This document shows positions 50,834-60,163 of a stretch of 64,000 bases of DNA, one piece after another. Position numbers and translations under genes: made by a program. Every line of letters starts with the position of its first letter. The stretch's first letter is position 1. The notes beneath the pieces were generated by a model. It was not told the DNA's origin. It saw nothing but the letters and a program-made list of their open reading frames with translations, and ran no database searches. The stretch comes from Mesorhizobium sp. LMG 17147 (lineage in GTDB: Bacteria; Pseudomonadota; Alphaproteobacteria; Rhizobiales; Rhizobiaceae). Location of the stretch: positions 1-64,000 of the forward strand of contig NZ_JANCTC010000010.1 in assembly GCF_024297145.1 (NCBI RefSeq). Direction: 5' to 3'.

Positions 50834-51958
50834 CTACTGGGTCAGCACGTTGCTGATCTCGACCATGTTCGAGCGCACCCTGAGTATGTAAAAGCCCATC
50901 GTCGTCAGATGTGTCGGCAACAGCCAGCCGTCCTCGCGGCCATTGGCGATGATGAAAGGCTGGATGCGCAGCGCCGAGACGAATTGCGCGTCCATCGTAT
51001 CCCACAGGTTCTGCAGGTGCTTTTCCTTGATGACGTCCTCGAAGTCGGCCTGTGCGCCCTTCATCAGCCCGTAATAGGCATAGAGCTGGCCATAGGCGAA
51101 CCAGAAGCGATCGTCGGCGCGCGTGTCGAACCAGCCATTATTGTGGTTTTCGGCACGCTCCTTGAGGATCGCCGAGGTCGAACCGATATCGGACGAGATG
51201 CGGTCGATATACTGCTTGAGATTGTCGGCGCGGGCATCGAACGTCGCCTGGCAGGCTGCGAGGCGGGCGTTGAAGGAGCGCAGCTTGCGCACCGCGTCGC
51301 GATAGTAGCTCGGCGTCGGCGTCTTGGGGCCGAACGGGTTCAGGCCGAAATACCAGGTTTCCTCGTCGAACTGCAGATTGCCGCGGGCGTCCTGCAGGTC
51401 GGCGTCGATCTGCGAGGTGGTGCGGACGCGGCCGAGATTATCGGCAAGCTCGGTCGCCGTACGCCGCACCGCCTGGTTGATGCCGCGCTGGAACGAAGCC
51501 TTGTTGTCCATGAACGGCGTGTGGTCCCAGTCGATGCCGAACAGGCCGAGCTTGTAGAGGATCATCGACGACACCCAGGCATTCTGGTTGACGTTGAAGT
51601 CGGTCAGGTCGGCAGCAACCTGGGCAATGGCTGAATTTCCGCAGGTCTTGGCCGTGTCGGTGCCGGCGCCGGCGGAAACCTGTTCACCGGCGGAGCTGTT
51701 GCGTTTTTCGAAAGTGTATTTGTCGACGTAATTCGGGTCGAAATTGTTCCACCACTGGGTGGCGTAGAAGAAATTGACATAGAGGCCGATTAGCACGAGC
51801 ACAGCCAGTCCGAGCACCGCCTTCAGGATCCAGCCGCGTTGCGTGTACCAGCGCCCCGCCCACAGGAACGGCCACAGGATCGCACCGACGAGCAAGCCGA
51901 TGCCGCGGCCAATCCACTGGAAAATCCGGGTGAAGAAATTCACGATCGGATCAAGCAT
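50834..51958 (-). CDS. DUF2333-family membrane protein (374 aa), last gene of the AAA cluster
   Basis: One N-terminal hydrophobic segment (about residues 14-62, GRGIGLLVGAILWPFLWAG and ILKAVLGLAVLVLIGLYVNFF) with a large periplasmic or soluble helical domain after it, matching DUF2333. Conserved-looking parts include WVSSMILYKLGLFGIDWDHTPFMDNKASFQRG and WFDTRADDRFWFAYGQLYAYYGL. No catalytic motif is seen. It follows the 434-aa gene by 15 bases and is thus part of the same transcript. The cluster suggests a membrane anchor for the AAA complex. Confidence 0.85.
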   Translation of the reverse strand: MLDPIVNFFTRIFQWIGRGIGLLVGAILWPFLWAGRWYTQRGWILKAVLGLAVLVLIGLYVNFFYATQWWNNFDPNYVDKYTFEKRNSSAGEQVSAGAGTDTAKTCGNSAIAQVAADLTDFNVNQNAWVSSMILYKLGLFGIDWDHTPFMDNKASFQRGINQAVRRTATELADNLGRVRTTSQIDADLQDARGNLQFDEETWYFGLNPFGPKTPTPSYYRDAVRKLRSFNARLAACQATFDARADNLKQYIDRISSDIGSTSAILKERAENHNNGWFDTRADDRFWFAYGQLYAYYGLMKGAQADFEDVIKEKHLQNLWDTMDAQFVSALRIQPFIIANGREDGWLLPTHLTTMGFYILRVRSNMVEISNVLTQ

Positions 51959-51973
51959 GGCGATGTCACCCCC

Positions 51974-53278
51974 TCAGTCAGTCAAGCCGTAGAGGCGTGT
52001 GCGAAACGCCACCTTGTCCTTCAAATATGTGGTTTTCAGAACGTCCACAACATGCGATCGCCAGGCGTCGCTGAAGCCGTCATAATCCCTGTAAAAGCCC
52101 GGCTTGTTGAAGACGTAACGCGAGACGAAGTCCTGCGGCACGAAGTCCGAGATCAGCTGGTTGGTCAGCCAGGCGTCGGGATGGTCCGGCTTGGCGCGGA
52201 TGACCAGGAAGCGCTGCTGCGGGAACACATCCTCGATCTTGAGATGGCCGAGCTGGGCGATCTCGCGCTTGGCGGCGTTGAGGAAGGGAAAATTGCCGTC
52301 CCTGGTGATCAGATCGGCATGGCCGTGGATCCAGGTCTGCAGCCAGACCTTGTCGACATCGGTCAGATTGCGGTCGGGCTCGGCGTCGCGGATCAGCGCG
52401 CGCACCACCATTTCGGCGCGATGCTCGAGATAGCCGGAGGTTTCGATCCATGAGGCGCGCGGCAGCTCGATGCGCCCGGTCGAGGCGAGGAACTTGAACA
52501 CCTTGTCGGCATCGTGGATCGAAAGGTAACTCACCTGCCACGGCCGTGAGCGGCGGAAACCGGGCGCTGCCGGGTCGCTGATCACCGTCGTCACGTCGGG
52601 ATCGACGAACACATAGAGCCCGCCGAAATGGCTGGTCCAATAGGCATTGTGACGGAAGATCACCTGGTCCGGCACCAGCGCATTCTCGCGGATGTCGCCG
52701 CAGATCTTCGCCAGCTCGACCATGTGGGCCAGCATGGCGTTGTCGCGCCAGGCATCCGGCTCCTGCTTCAGCCGGTCGACCAGCTTGCCGAGTTCGGCGG
52801 CCTTACCGAGCACATCCTCGGCCGAGAGCACCTTGAATTCGACCTGGTTGATCGACAGCAGGTCCTCGATGTCGTCGACCTTGGGGACCGAGTCCTCGAT
52901 CTCGCCGTAGATGACGTCCTTGATCGTCAGCGCATCGATGGCGCGCTGGTTCTTCGACATGAATTCGTACATCAGCAGCGAGGTGTTGGAGAATGCCGTG
53001 TGCACCACCGGCAGGTCGATCTGCGACGGCGTCAGGATGATGAAGCGGCGGTTGACCTCGTTCGGATCGAGGTAGCTGTAGTCGCCGCATTCCTCGGCGA
53101 CCTGCGGCGAGAAGCCGGTGCGATCGATCTCGAAGCTTTTCAACTTGGTCGGCTTCAAGCCGAACGCGATCATCGCCTTGTTGTAGCGCTGGATCAGGTG
53201 CGGCTCGTCGATCGTCAGCAGCCGGCCGTAGATCAGCTCGTTGTCGCGCAACAGATCGGGCTTCTTGGCGGGGCTCAT
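51974..53278 (-). CDS. Uncharacterised protein of the AAA cluster (DUF6638-like, 434 aa)
   Basis: Soluble protein without a known domain. It starts MSPAKKPDLLRDNELIYGRLLTIDEPHLIQRYNKAM and includes repeated-looking alpha/beta segments (DYSYLDPNEVNRRFIILTPSQIDLPVV; FPQQRFLVIRAKPDHPDAWLTNQLISDFVPQDFVSRYVF). No membrane segment or catalytic signature. It lies between the AAA ATPase gene (198 bases upstream, with a palindromic repeat in the gap) and the DUF2333 gene. I recall relatives only next to such AAA genes in Rhizobiales; function unknown. Confidence 0.8.
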   Translation of the reverse strand: MSPAKKPDLLRDNELIYGRLLTIDEPHLIQRYNKAMIAFGLKPTKLKSFEIDRTGFSPQVAEECGDYSYLDPNEVNRRFIILTPSQIDLPVVHTAFSNTSLLMYEFMSKNQRAIDALTIKDVIYGEIEDSVPKVDDIEDLLSINQVEFKVLSAEDVLGKAAELGKLVDRLKQEPDAWRDNAMLAHMVELAKICGDIRENALVPDQVIFRHNAYWTSHFGGLYVFVDPDVTTVISDPAAPGFRRSRPWQVSYLSIHDADKVFKFLASTGRIELPRASWIETSGYLEHRAEMVVRALIRDAEPDRNLTDVDKVWLQTWIHGHADLITRDGNFPFLNAAKREIAQLGHLKIEDVFPQQRFLVIRAKPDHPDAWLTNQLISDFVPQDFVSRYVFNKPGFYRDYDGFSDAWRSHVVDVLKTTYLKDKVAFRTRLYGLTD

Positions 53279-53341
53279 GCTTTCTTCTTCCCGTTCACGG
53301 GGAGAAGGTGTCCGAACGGCGGATGAGGAGCGCGAACGCTC

Positions 53342-53460
53342 CTTCTTCCCTTGTGGGAGAAGGTGGCCGAGCGAAGCTCGGTCGGATGAGGGGTGTTCCA
53401 GCTTGACGAATACCCCTCATCGGTCGCCTTCGGCGACACCTTCTCCCACAAGGGGAGAAG
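53342..53460. repeat. Palindromic intergenic repeat inside the AAA cluster
   Basis: Arms 53342-53365 and 53437-53460 are inverted copies of CTTCTTCCCTTGTGGGAGAAGGTG with small differences, and a second arm pair (ATGAGGGGT / ACCCCTCAT) lies within. It sits in the 198-base gap between the AAA ATPase and the 434-aa gene. It differs from the element at 38456-38617. It could fold strongly in mRNA and change expression of the last two genes. Confidence 0.75.
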
Positions 53461-53476
53461 GGGGCGTCGGCGCATC

Positions 53477-55387
53477 TCACGCATTCCATAGCCCCTTCTT
53501 CTTCATCTCCTCGATCTCGCGGACGGCACGCTCCCGCAGCCGAGTATCGCGGATCATCTTGCTCACCGCGGCGTCGTCGGACTTGTCGGAATAACGGAAT
53601 TCGGAATCCGCATAGCGATTGATCTCCTGCATGACCATGTCCATCGAGAATGGCCCGCGCAGTTCCTCGATCATGGCTTTCTTGTCGTCGTAACCCTTGT
53701 GCATGAAGGCTTCCGGCTTTTCGAACCACTCGTCGGGCAATTCGATGTCCATGGCGCGCATCTTGATCGCGTCGGTGACGTTCTTGATGGCGCGGCCGGT
53801 AAAGCGCGGTTCGGCATCCTTGATCATGTGCAGATAAGTGCCGATGTCGGCCATCGTCTTCGGTGCGCCGTTCTCCTTCATATAGCGCTCGTAGACCTTC
53901 ATCAGCCCGTCTTCGTGCGGCTTTTCATGCTCCTCATAGGCTTCCATCACCGCGCGCTGGATCTCTTGCGCCGCATAGAGCTTGTGATCGCCGAGCGGGA
54001 TCTTGTGGTTCTTGCCGGCGAGCAGAACGAAGATGTCGATGTAGTCGTCGCGGCTCTGCGGGCCATCGACCAGCCAGCGCGCGCCGGCGCGCTGGCGCAA
54101 TGCGTCGTCGACGTTCTCGGGATAGTTGGAAAACATGCCGAACGAGCAGTTGCCGCGCACCACGGTGCCGGCACCCCCGAACGCGTCCATCAGGACGCCG
54201 GTGATTTCCTGCTGGCCGGCCGAGGCGCGATGGTCGGAGCGGCGTGCGGCGACCTGGTCGATATCGTCGATGGTGCCGAAGCCGATGACGCGCGGGTTCA
54301 GCACATTGTTGATGAACTGACGGCAGTTCTGGCCCGACTTGCCCTGGTAGGACGAGATCTGGTCGACGCCGAAATTCTCATAGGCGAAGGGATAGCCGGC
54401 GACCTGGCAGTAGCCGTTGACGAGACCGGCGATCATCTGGATCAGCGTCGTCTTGCCGGTGCCGGGAGCGCCGTCTCCGATGAAGGTGAACAGGAAGCCG
54501 CCGAGCTCGACAAACGGGTTCAGCTCGCGCTCGAAGTCGTAAGCCATCAGCATCTTGGCGAGCTTAACCGACTGGTATTTGGCGATGTGGTTGCCGACGA
54601 CCTCTTCCGGCTTCTTGAAGGTCATGACCAACGGTTTTGCCCGCTTGCCCGGCGCGACGTCGAAACCATCGAGCGTGAAATCGTCGACGTCGATGCGGAT
54701 ATGCGCGTTCTCGAACGGGCCGATGCCGTCGAAGCGGCCTTTTCGCGCCAAAAGCCCGTCGATGGCAATGCGGGCAAAGGCGCGCGCCCGGGTCATCAGG
54801 TCGGCGTCGTCCTTCGCGCCTGATATCGCCCTGTCGAGGCCGGCCACGATCGATTTCACCGCGTCCTGGGGCGTGTCGAACAGAAAGTCCGGCTCGGGCG
54901 TGTCGTTCGGCGCCTCGCCGTCGCTATCGATCAGCTGGAACAGATAGGAGGCGAAGCTGAAGGCGGAAACATAGGCCGAAGCCGACAGCAGCTTTTTGAA
55001 TGTGGCGGCCTCGTCGCCTTCGAGCGGCGCGCGGGCGTTTTTCGCCTGCAGGCTTTCGAGGTCAGAGCCTTCGGCGAAGACATCGGATATTGCCAACGCA
55101 ATGGCCAGCCCACGCCGGGCGCGAAACAGCAGCGTGTGCTGCGGGATGGTCAGCAGCTGGTCGTCGGGATGGACGGCGGCGACGGTTTTGGCGAGCTCGA
55201 CCTCGCGCGTGCGGCGAACCGAGCCGACCGAAACGGTCGAGACGAAGCGGCGGTTGGTGCCGGCAAGCGCGGTACCGGATTGGCGCGATGGGTCTTCCAG
55301 CACGACGATGCGGGTGATGAAACTTTGCGCAGTGGCGCGGTGCTTTTCGATTGCCGCTTCCGGGATGGTGGTCAGACCGGTGTCCAT
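53477..55387 (-). CDS. AAA-family ATPase of an uncharacterised cluster (636 aa)
   Basis: Central enzyme of the five-gene set. The N-terminal half (about 1-290) has no known domain. The AAA core follows: Walker A FIGDGAPGTGKTTLIQM, Walker B-like VIGFGTIDDIDQVAAR, and an arginine-finger region ALRQRAGARWLVDGP. The C-terminus is helical and charged (RERAVREIEEMKKKGLWN). Between them, GQQEITGVLMDAFGGAGTVVRGNCSFGMFSNYPE looks like the sensor-1 and sensor region of a MoxR-like or AAA+ remodeller. It probably remodels a partner encoded by its neighbours. Confidence 0.88.
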   Translation of the reverse strand: MDTGLTTIPEAAIEKHRATAQSFITRIVVLEDPSRQSGTALAGTNRRFVSTVSVGSVRRTREVELAKTVAAVHPDDQLLTIPQHTLLFRARRGLAIALAISDVFAEGSDLESLQAKNARAPLEGDEAATFKKLLSASAYVSAFSFASYLFQLIDSDGEAPNDTPEPDFLFDTPQDAVKSIVAGLDRAISGAKDDADLMTRARAFARIAIDGLLARKGRFDGIGPFENAHIRIDVDDFTLDGFDVAPGKRAKPLVMTFKKPEEVVGNHIAKYQSVKLAKMLMAYDFERELNPFVELGGFLFTFIGDGAPGTGKTTLIQMIAGLVNGYCQVAGYPFAYENFGVDQISSYQGKSGQNCRQFINNVLNPRVIGFGTIDDIDQVAARRSDHRASAGQQEITGVLMDAFGGAGTVVRGNCSFGMFSNYPENVDDALRQRAGARWLVDGPQSRDDYIDIFVLLAGKNHKIPLGDHKLYAAQEIQRAVMEAYEEHEKPHEDGLMKVYERYMKENGAPKTMADIGTYLHMIKDAEPRFTGRAIKNVTDAIKMRAMDIELPDEWFEKPEAFMHKGYDDKKAMIEELRGPFSMDMVMQEINRYADSEFRYSDKSDDAAVSKMIRDTRLRERAVREIEEMKKKGLWNA

Positions 55388-55411
55388 GGAGGATGCTCCG
55401 CGATTTGATGG

Positions 55412-56557
55412 TCAGACGTCGCTGATGACCTGCCCTTTGGACAGGATATGGACCTTGTAGCCCGAAAAGATCTTCTGCGCCTCGCCGGCGGCGTAAAGCG
55501 ACTGATAGGCCTCATGCGGAATCAGCGCGTGGTTCTCGTAGCTCGACACGCCCTGGCGTGCGGCCTCGAGATCGTCGGTGTCGATGAAGAATTCCTGCGT
55601 CGTCTTCTCGCTCGAAAACAGCCCCTTGCGGCCGGGTTTCTCGGCCTTGGAAAAGACCACCTGGATGGTCCAGGTCAGCAGCCAGGCGTTTTCCGGCTTG
55701 CGCACTTTGGCCAGCACTTCGTTCACGGTCGAATTGTTGTCGGTAATACCGGCAGAATAGAATGGCCCGAGCACGACGCGGCGCAGCTGCTTGGGATGCA
55801 GCGTCTCGAAATCCTTGTCGAGGTTTACCGCGATCGTCGCCGGTGACAGCGTGTAGGCGGAATTCTTCTCGGTGAAATCGTCGAAACGGTGGGCGAGTTC
55901 GGGATTGAGCAAGCCATCGACCGGCAGCGGAATGTCGACCCTCTCATTAAGCTTGCCGCTGCTATCGACCAGCTGCCGGATCATGTCGTCGGAGGAATCC
56001 TCGACCGTCGCCATGTAGACCAGCGGCAGGTTGGCGCTGCCGTCGAAGCAGGCCCAGTGGACCAGATAATAGGGCCGCAGCGTCTTCGGGTTCACCGAAA
56101 CCTTGGCCGTCTGCGCCAGCGTGAACGGGCCGAAGGTGGTCCCGCTCTTGACGTCTTCGAGGTAAAGCCGCTCGGCCATCGACTTCTGCAACGCTTCGGG
56201 AAATTCCTTGTGGCGCAGAATGAAGTCGGCCATTTCCTCGCGCAGCTCGCTGGCCGAAGGGATGACGGCGAGACGGCTGTCAGCCTGGAGGCGGTCGTTT
56301 TCCAGCTCGAGCAGGTTCTGGAAAACCGGAAAACCGCTTTCGGCGCGCGAGATGCGGAACGTCTCGGTGAAACCCAGCCGGTTGCGCCAGCACGAGAACG
56401 ACTTGTCGAGCCGCGCAATATATTCGGCGACGACCTTGGCGACGATGCCGTGCCGATAGAGCGGCGAGCGATCGTCGCGCATGAACACTTCGAGGCCGCC
56501 AAGTGCCGCCGCGATCGCCGAGAAATAGCGCGCCGCGGCTTCGTTTTCGGGGGTCAT
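55412..56557 (-). CDS. Uncharacterised protein of the AAA cluster (381 aa)
   Basis: No known domain. The N-terminus is helical (MTPENEAAARYFSAIAAALGGLEVFMRD), with a middle helical region and a beta-rich C-terminal half containing IQVVFSKAEKPGRKGLFSSEKTTQEFFIDTDDLEAARQG and ending HILSKGQVISDV. No membrane helices or signal peptide. It is 24 bases upstream of the AAA ATPase gene on the same strand, and 35 downstream of the coiled-coil gene. Its conserved position suggests it is an adaptor or subunit of the complex. Confidence 0.8.
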   Translation of the reverse strand: MTPENEAAARYFSAIAAALGGLEVFMRDDRSPLYRHGIVAKVVAEYIARLDKSFSCWRNRLGFTETFRISRAESGFPVFQNLLELENDRLQADSRLAVIPSASELREEMADFILRHKEFPEALQKSMAERLYLEDVKSGTTFGPFTLAQTAKVSVNPKTLRPYYLVHWACFDGSANLPLVYMATVEDSSDDMIRQLVDSSGKLNERVDIPLPVDGLLNPELAHRFDDFTEKNSAYTLSPATIAVNLDKDFETLHPKQLRRVVLGPFYSAGITDNNSTVNEVLAKVRKPENAWLLTWTIQVVFSKAEKPGRKGLFSSEKTTQEFFIDTDDLEAARQGVSSYENHALIPHEAYQSLYAAGEAQKIFSGYKVHILSKGQVISDV

Positions 56558-56592
56558 GCTGCCAGCCCTTGGGAGCAGTGCACGTGCAGCAA

Positions 56593-57681
56593 TTACGACT
56601 GCACGTAATTTGCCGAATTGTGCTTCTTCATCACATCGTCGAAGCGGCGGGCGAAGGCGTCGTCGGCGAGCTTCTTGCGGCGCTGGATGTCGGCGGTGGC
56701 GACCATGTTCTTCTCGTGCATTTCAAGCAGATCGCCGATGTGCTTTTGCGAGGCGGCACCAATGCCGGCCATGGTCTCCTCGGCGGTGTTGTCGACCTGG
56801 CTGCCCAGCGTGTTGATCTTATGGGCGACATCCTGCTGGGCGGCGGTCTTCAGCGAATCTTCCAGGGCCTTGTACAGCACGATGCGCTGCTCGGTATCGA
56901 TGGTCAGCTTGTTGATCAGCGTCGATTGCGCCGCGATCTGATTGTTGAGCGAATCGACGAAGGTCTGGAACATCGAGGTGTAGCGCTCCAGCGTCTGGCT
57001 CTCGGCCAGCAATTCCTGCTCCTTGGCCTGCTTTTCGTTGTATTCCGTGGCCAGTTTCGAGCGTTCGCCTTCAAGCTGCGTGCGCTCCTTCTGGCTGGTC
57101 GAGGCGGCGATCTTGTTCTCGATGTCGAGCAGCATCGGGTTGAGTTCCTCGATGCGCTTCTGCACGGTCTCGAGATTGGACATGGTTGTCTTGCGGCGCT
57201 CGATCACCTGCGACAGGCTGGCCTCGGAGGTCTTGTAGCGCGCGTCGAGAACCTGCTTCTGCGCCTTGAGGATGCCGACGATGGTGTCGGATTTCGCCAA
57301 CAGCTCCTGCAAGTTGCCGGCCAGCGACATGTTGCGGACGCGGTCGGTGCGCATGCGCTGTTTGCGCTGGCTGGAGAAGACGCCGACGAAATTCTCCCAG
57401 CCGGTGTAATTCTTCATGCTCTCGAATTCGGCGCCGAAGACGTTGGTGGCGTCCTCCAGGCCGATGATCAGGTCGGCGATATTGCCTTCCATCACCTTCT
57501 GCTGCTTCAGCACGTCCTCGATGCGGGCATTCTCGATGTCGAAATTGGCGTCGCCGATCTTCTTGTCGGCGGTGGCGAGCGTGTCGAGCACGCTACCGGA
57601 CTGCTCGATCTTGGTGCGCATGTCCTCTACGACCTGCTTGGTCTTGGCAATCTCGGCATCGAAATTCTGCAATGTCGCCAT
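56593..57681 (-). CDS. Coiled-coil protein, first gene of the AAA cluster (362 aa)
   Basis: Almost wholly alpha-helical: long coiled coils (IGDANFDIENARIEDVLKQQKVM; VIERRKTTMSNLETVQKRIEEL; STSQKERTQLEGERSKLATEYNEKQAKEQELLAESQ). The layout resembles TelA-type (toxic-anion-resistance) and PspA/IM30 proteins, but no family can be assigned with confidence. GGGAGG precedes the ATG at 57681. It heads a run of five same-strand genes with short gaps, so it is likely the filament or membrane-coat component acted on by the AAA ATPase; that role is inference. Confidence 0.82.
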   Translation of the reverse strand: MATLQNFDAEIAKTKQVVEDMRTKIEQSGSVLDTLATADKKIGDANFDIENARIEDVLKQQKVMEGNIADLIIGLEDATNVFGAEFESMKNYTGWENFVGVFSSQRKQRMRTDRVRNMSLAGNLQELLAKSDTIVGILKAQKQVLDARYKTSEASLSQVIERRKTTMSNLETVQKRIEELNPMLLDIENKIAASTSQKERTQLEGERSKLATEYNEKQAKEQELLAESQTLERYTSMFQTFVDSLNNQIAAQSTLINKLTIDTEQRIVLYKALEDSLKTAAQQDVAHKINTLGSQVDNTAEETMAGIGAASQKHIGDLLEMHEKNMVATADIQRRKKLADDAFARRFDDVMKKHNSANYVQS

Positions 57682-57803
57682 TGGGGCCTCCCGCTTCGGC
57701 ATCGGTTTTCGTGTCGCAAACCGCCGTGACTATATGTGCCGGGTTTGGCGAATGAAAGACGGAAGACGGGCGACACCAGGAGACGAGGCAACTGGGGTCA
57801 CGC

Positions 57804-58193
57804 TCAGGGCTTGGGATCGGCCTTGAGGTAGGCGATGACATTGGCGATGTCTTCGTCGCTGGTCAGGCCGGAGAAGGCCATTTTATTGCCGGGGACCTTC
57901 TGCCGCGGCGCGCGCAGGTATTCGGCAAGGTTTATTTCGTCCCAGACCAGGCCGGCGGCGCCGGCGTCCTTCATCCCCTGCGAGTAGCGGCTGAGATAAC
58001 TGTCCGCGGTGCCGGCGGTGCGGCCGACGACACCCAGCAGATGCGGGCCGACCTTGTCGCGTTCGCTCGTTGCCTCGTGACAGGCCATGCATCTGTTGAA
58101 GACCTTCTTGCCGAGAGCGGCATCGCCGTCGGCATGCGCGGCAAGAGCGCCGACGAAGAGGAAAGCAGTTGCAGATGAGATGGCTCGAAACAT
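57804..58193 (-). CDS. Class I c-type cytochrome (129 aa)
   Basis: Soluble periplasmic electron carrier. A signal peptide covers about residues 1-20 (ending AAHA), heme is attached at CMACH (about residues 35-39), and the axial Met is in PGNKMAFSGL near the C-terminus. This is the cytochrome c2/c550 pattern. Partner oxidase or reductase is unknown. It is separated by about 120 bases from the AAA cluster (same strand) and may be its upstream neighbour only by chance. Confidence 0.92.
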   Translation of the reverse strand: MFRAISSATAFLFVGALAAHADGDAALGKKVFNRCMACHEATSERDKVGPHLLGVVGRTAGTADSYLSRYSQGMKDAGAAGLVWDEINLAEYLRAPRQKVPGNKMAFSGLTSDEDIANVIAYLKADPKP

Positions 58194-58319
58194 GGGAACT
58201 CCCCGACGGCTCTGGCTGAGAGGTTTTGAAAATAGGAAGCAGGCCTTAACAAGCGCCGCACGATGGCGCGATTGCCGAACGAATGTTGGCTGGGCAGACG
58301 GATGGACGCAACGCGCTGG

Positions 58320-58931
58320 TCAGGTTTTGATGAAGCCGATGAAATCGTCAGGCATGGCGCGGCCCATTTCCTCTTCCCAATGGCGGCGGCAGAGTGAGAC
58401 ATAGACGTCCTTGCCGATCGCCACCTGTTCGCCCTGTTTCGCCACCTTGCCGTCGGCGCCGAGGCGTACCACCATCGTCGCCTTGCGGCCGCAACGGCAG
58501 ATTGTGCGCACCTCGCGCAGCTCGTCTGATATCGCCAGCAGGGCGCGCGAGCCGGAAAACAGCTTGCCCTGGAAATCGGTGCGCAGGCCATAGCACATGA
58601 CCGGGATGTTCAGCCGGTCGGCGATGCGGGCGAGTTGCCAGACCTGATCCTCTTCGAGGAACTGCGCCTCGTCGACAAAGACGCAATGCACCGTGGCGTG
58701 GTCATGATGCTCGGCGACCCGGGCAAACAGATCGTCGCCGTCGCGGAACATCTCGGCCTCCGTCTCCAGGCCGATGCGCGACGAGATCAGCCCGGTATCG
58801 CCCTTGCGGTAGTGGCCGGCGATGAACAGCATCGTCGTCATGCCGCGCTCGCGGTAATTGTACGAGGCCTGCAACAGCATCGTCGTCTTGCCGGCATTCA
58901 TCGTCGCATAATGGAAGTACAGCTTGGCCAT
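58320..58931 (-). CDS. tdk: Thymidine kinase, type II (203 aa)
   Basis: Phosphorylates thymidine for salvage. P-loop MNAGKTTMLLQ at residues about 11-20, the DEAQF motif (VFVDEAQFLEEDQVW), and a four-ligand zinc site in TICRCG and SLCRRHW. Length and order are typical of bacterial type II enzymes. It is single, between the cytochrome gene and the choline transporter, and divergent from the latter. Confidence 0.96.
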   Translation of the reverse strand: MAKLYFHYATMNAGKTTMLLQASYNYRERGMTTMLFIAGHYRKGDTGLISSRIGLETEAEMFRDGDDLFARVAEHHDHATVHCVFVDEAQFLEEDQVWQLARIADRLNIPVMCYGLRTDFQGKLFSGSRALLAISDELREVRTICRCGRKATMVVRLGADGKVAKQGEQVAIGKDVYVSLCRRHWEEEMGRAMPDDFIGFIKT

Positions 58932-59168
58932 GCCGTCCTTTTAAGCCGAGTTGCAACAAAGCGGGGAGGGGGAGCGCCTACATTCCACCGGGAAAAGACG
59001 ACTTCCATCCGTAAAGCGGCGGGCGTGTCGCCGATCGGCCAGTCTGCGCCGTTGTTCGTGATTGCCTTAGTGCTTGAAACCGCAGCAGAATGGTGTTTGG
59101 CTGACGGAACAAAGGTGGAGATAAAACCGCCACTTCGCTTCACCGAGAACTGAAATGGGAGAATTTCT

Positions 59169-60104
59169 ATGTCGCGCATGAGTTCATTCGTCGCCGGCCT
59201 CGGCCTGGCGGCTTTTCTATCCACGACTGGGGCCTTCGCCGGTGATGCGGAAAGCTGCAAGACGGTGCGGCTGTCCGATGTCGGCTGGACCGACATCCAG
59301 GCGACTACCGGCGTCGCCTCGGTGCTGCTCACGGCGCTCGGTTATGAGCCGCAGGTGATCCAGCTTTCGGTGCCGGTGACCTATGCGTCGCTGAAGAACA
59401 AAGACCTCGACGTGTTCCTTGGAAACTGGATGCCGTCGATGACCAACGACATCAAGGACTATACCGCCGAAGGCTCGGTCGAGACCGTCAGCGAAAATCT
59501 CAGCGGTGCCGGCTATGGCATCGTCGTTCCGACCTATGTCGCCGATGCCGGTGTCAAGACGCTAACCGATCTCGGCAAGTTCAAGGACAAGTTCGACGGC
59601 AAGATCTATGGTATTGAGGCCGGCAATGACGGCAACCGCATCATCCTCGATATGATCAAGGATCCGAAGACCAATCTCGAAGGCTTCGAACTGGTCGAGT
59701 CTTCCGAGGCCGGCATGCTCACCCAGGCCGAGCAGTCGATGAAGAACAATGAATGGATCGCCTTCCTCGGCTGGACGCCGCATCCGGTGATGGGCGCCAT
59801 GAAGATCACCTATCTCGAGGGGATGGGAGATAGCGGCTTTGGTGCTGCCACCGTGCATACCAATGTACGCAAGGGCTACATGAGCGAATGCCCGAACGCC
59901 GGCAAGTTCATCGCCAATCTGAAGTTCAACCTGGACATGGAAGGCGAGATGATGGACGCGATCCTGAAGGGCGCCGACGCCAATACCGCCGCGACCGACT
60001 GGCTGAAGAAACACCCTGACGCGATCACCCCCTGGATCGCCGGCGTCACCACCTTCGACGGCGGCGATGCGGCGGCAGCGGTGAAAACCGCGCTCGGAAG
60101 CTGA
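59169..60104 (+). CDS. choX: Choline ABC transporter, periplasmic binding protein ChoX (311 aa)
   Basis: High-affinity choline receptor of the ChoXWV importer. Signal peptide about 1-24 (ending TTGAFA). The ligand cage described for Sinorhizobium ChoX is made of aromatic residues; matching segments are SDVGWTDIQ, LGNWMPSM, GAGYGIVV and LGWTPHPV. GGGAGA precedes the ATG. It is followed by a terminator and then choW, an arrangement that favours excess binding protein. Choline serves as a source of glycine betaine, for osmoprotection and carbon in rhizobia. Confidence 0.95.
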   Translation: MSRMSSFVAGLGLAAFLSTTGAFAGDAESCKTVRLSDVGWTDIQATTGVASVLLTALGYEPQVIQLSVPVTYASLKNKDLDVFLGNWMPSMTNDIKDYTAEGSVETVSENLSGAGYGIVVPTYVADAGVKTLTDLGKFKDKFDGKIYGIEAGNDGNRIILDMIKDPKTNLEGFELVESSEAGMLTQAEQSMKNNEWIAFLGWTPHPVMGAMKITYLEGMGDSGFGAATVHTNVRKGYMSECPNAGKFIANLKFNLDMEGEMMDAILKGADANTAATDWLKKHPDAITPWIAGVTTFDGGDAAAAVKTALGS

Positions 60105-60131
60105 CCCGACCATCTGGCATGACGAGACAAG

Positions 60132-60163
60132 GGGCAGCCACGGTAGAAATGGCTGCCCTTTTT
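60132..60163 (+). terminator. Intercistronic terminator between choX and choW
   Basis: Perfect 9-base arms GGGCAGCCA / TGGCTGCCC around CGGTAGAAA, followed by TTTTT, 28 bases after the choX stop. It would stop a large part of transcripts and raise the ratio of ChoX to the membrane complex. Confidence 0.85.
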
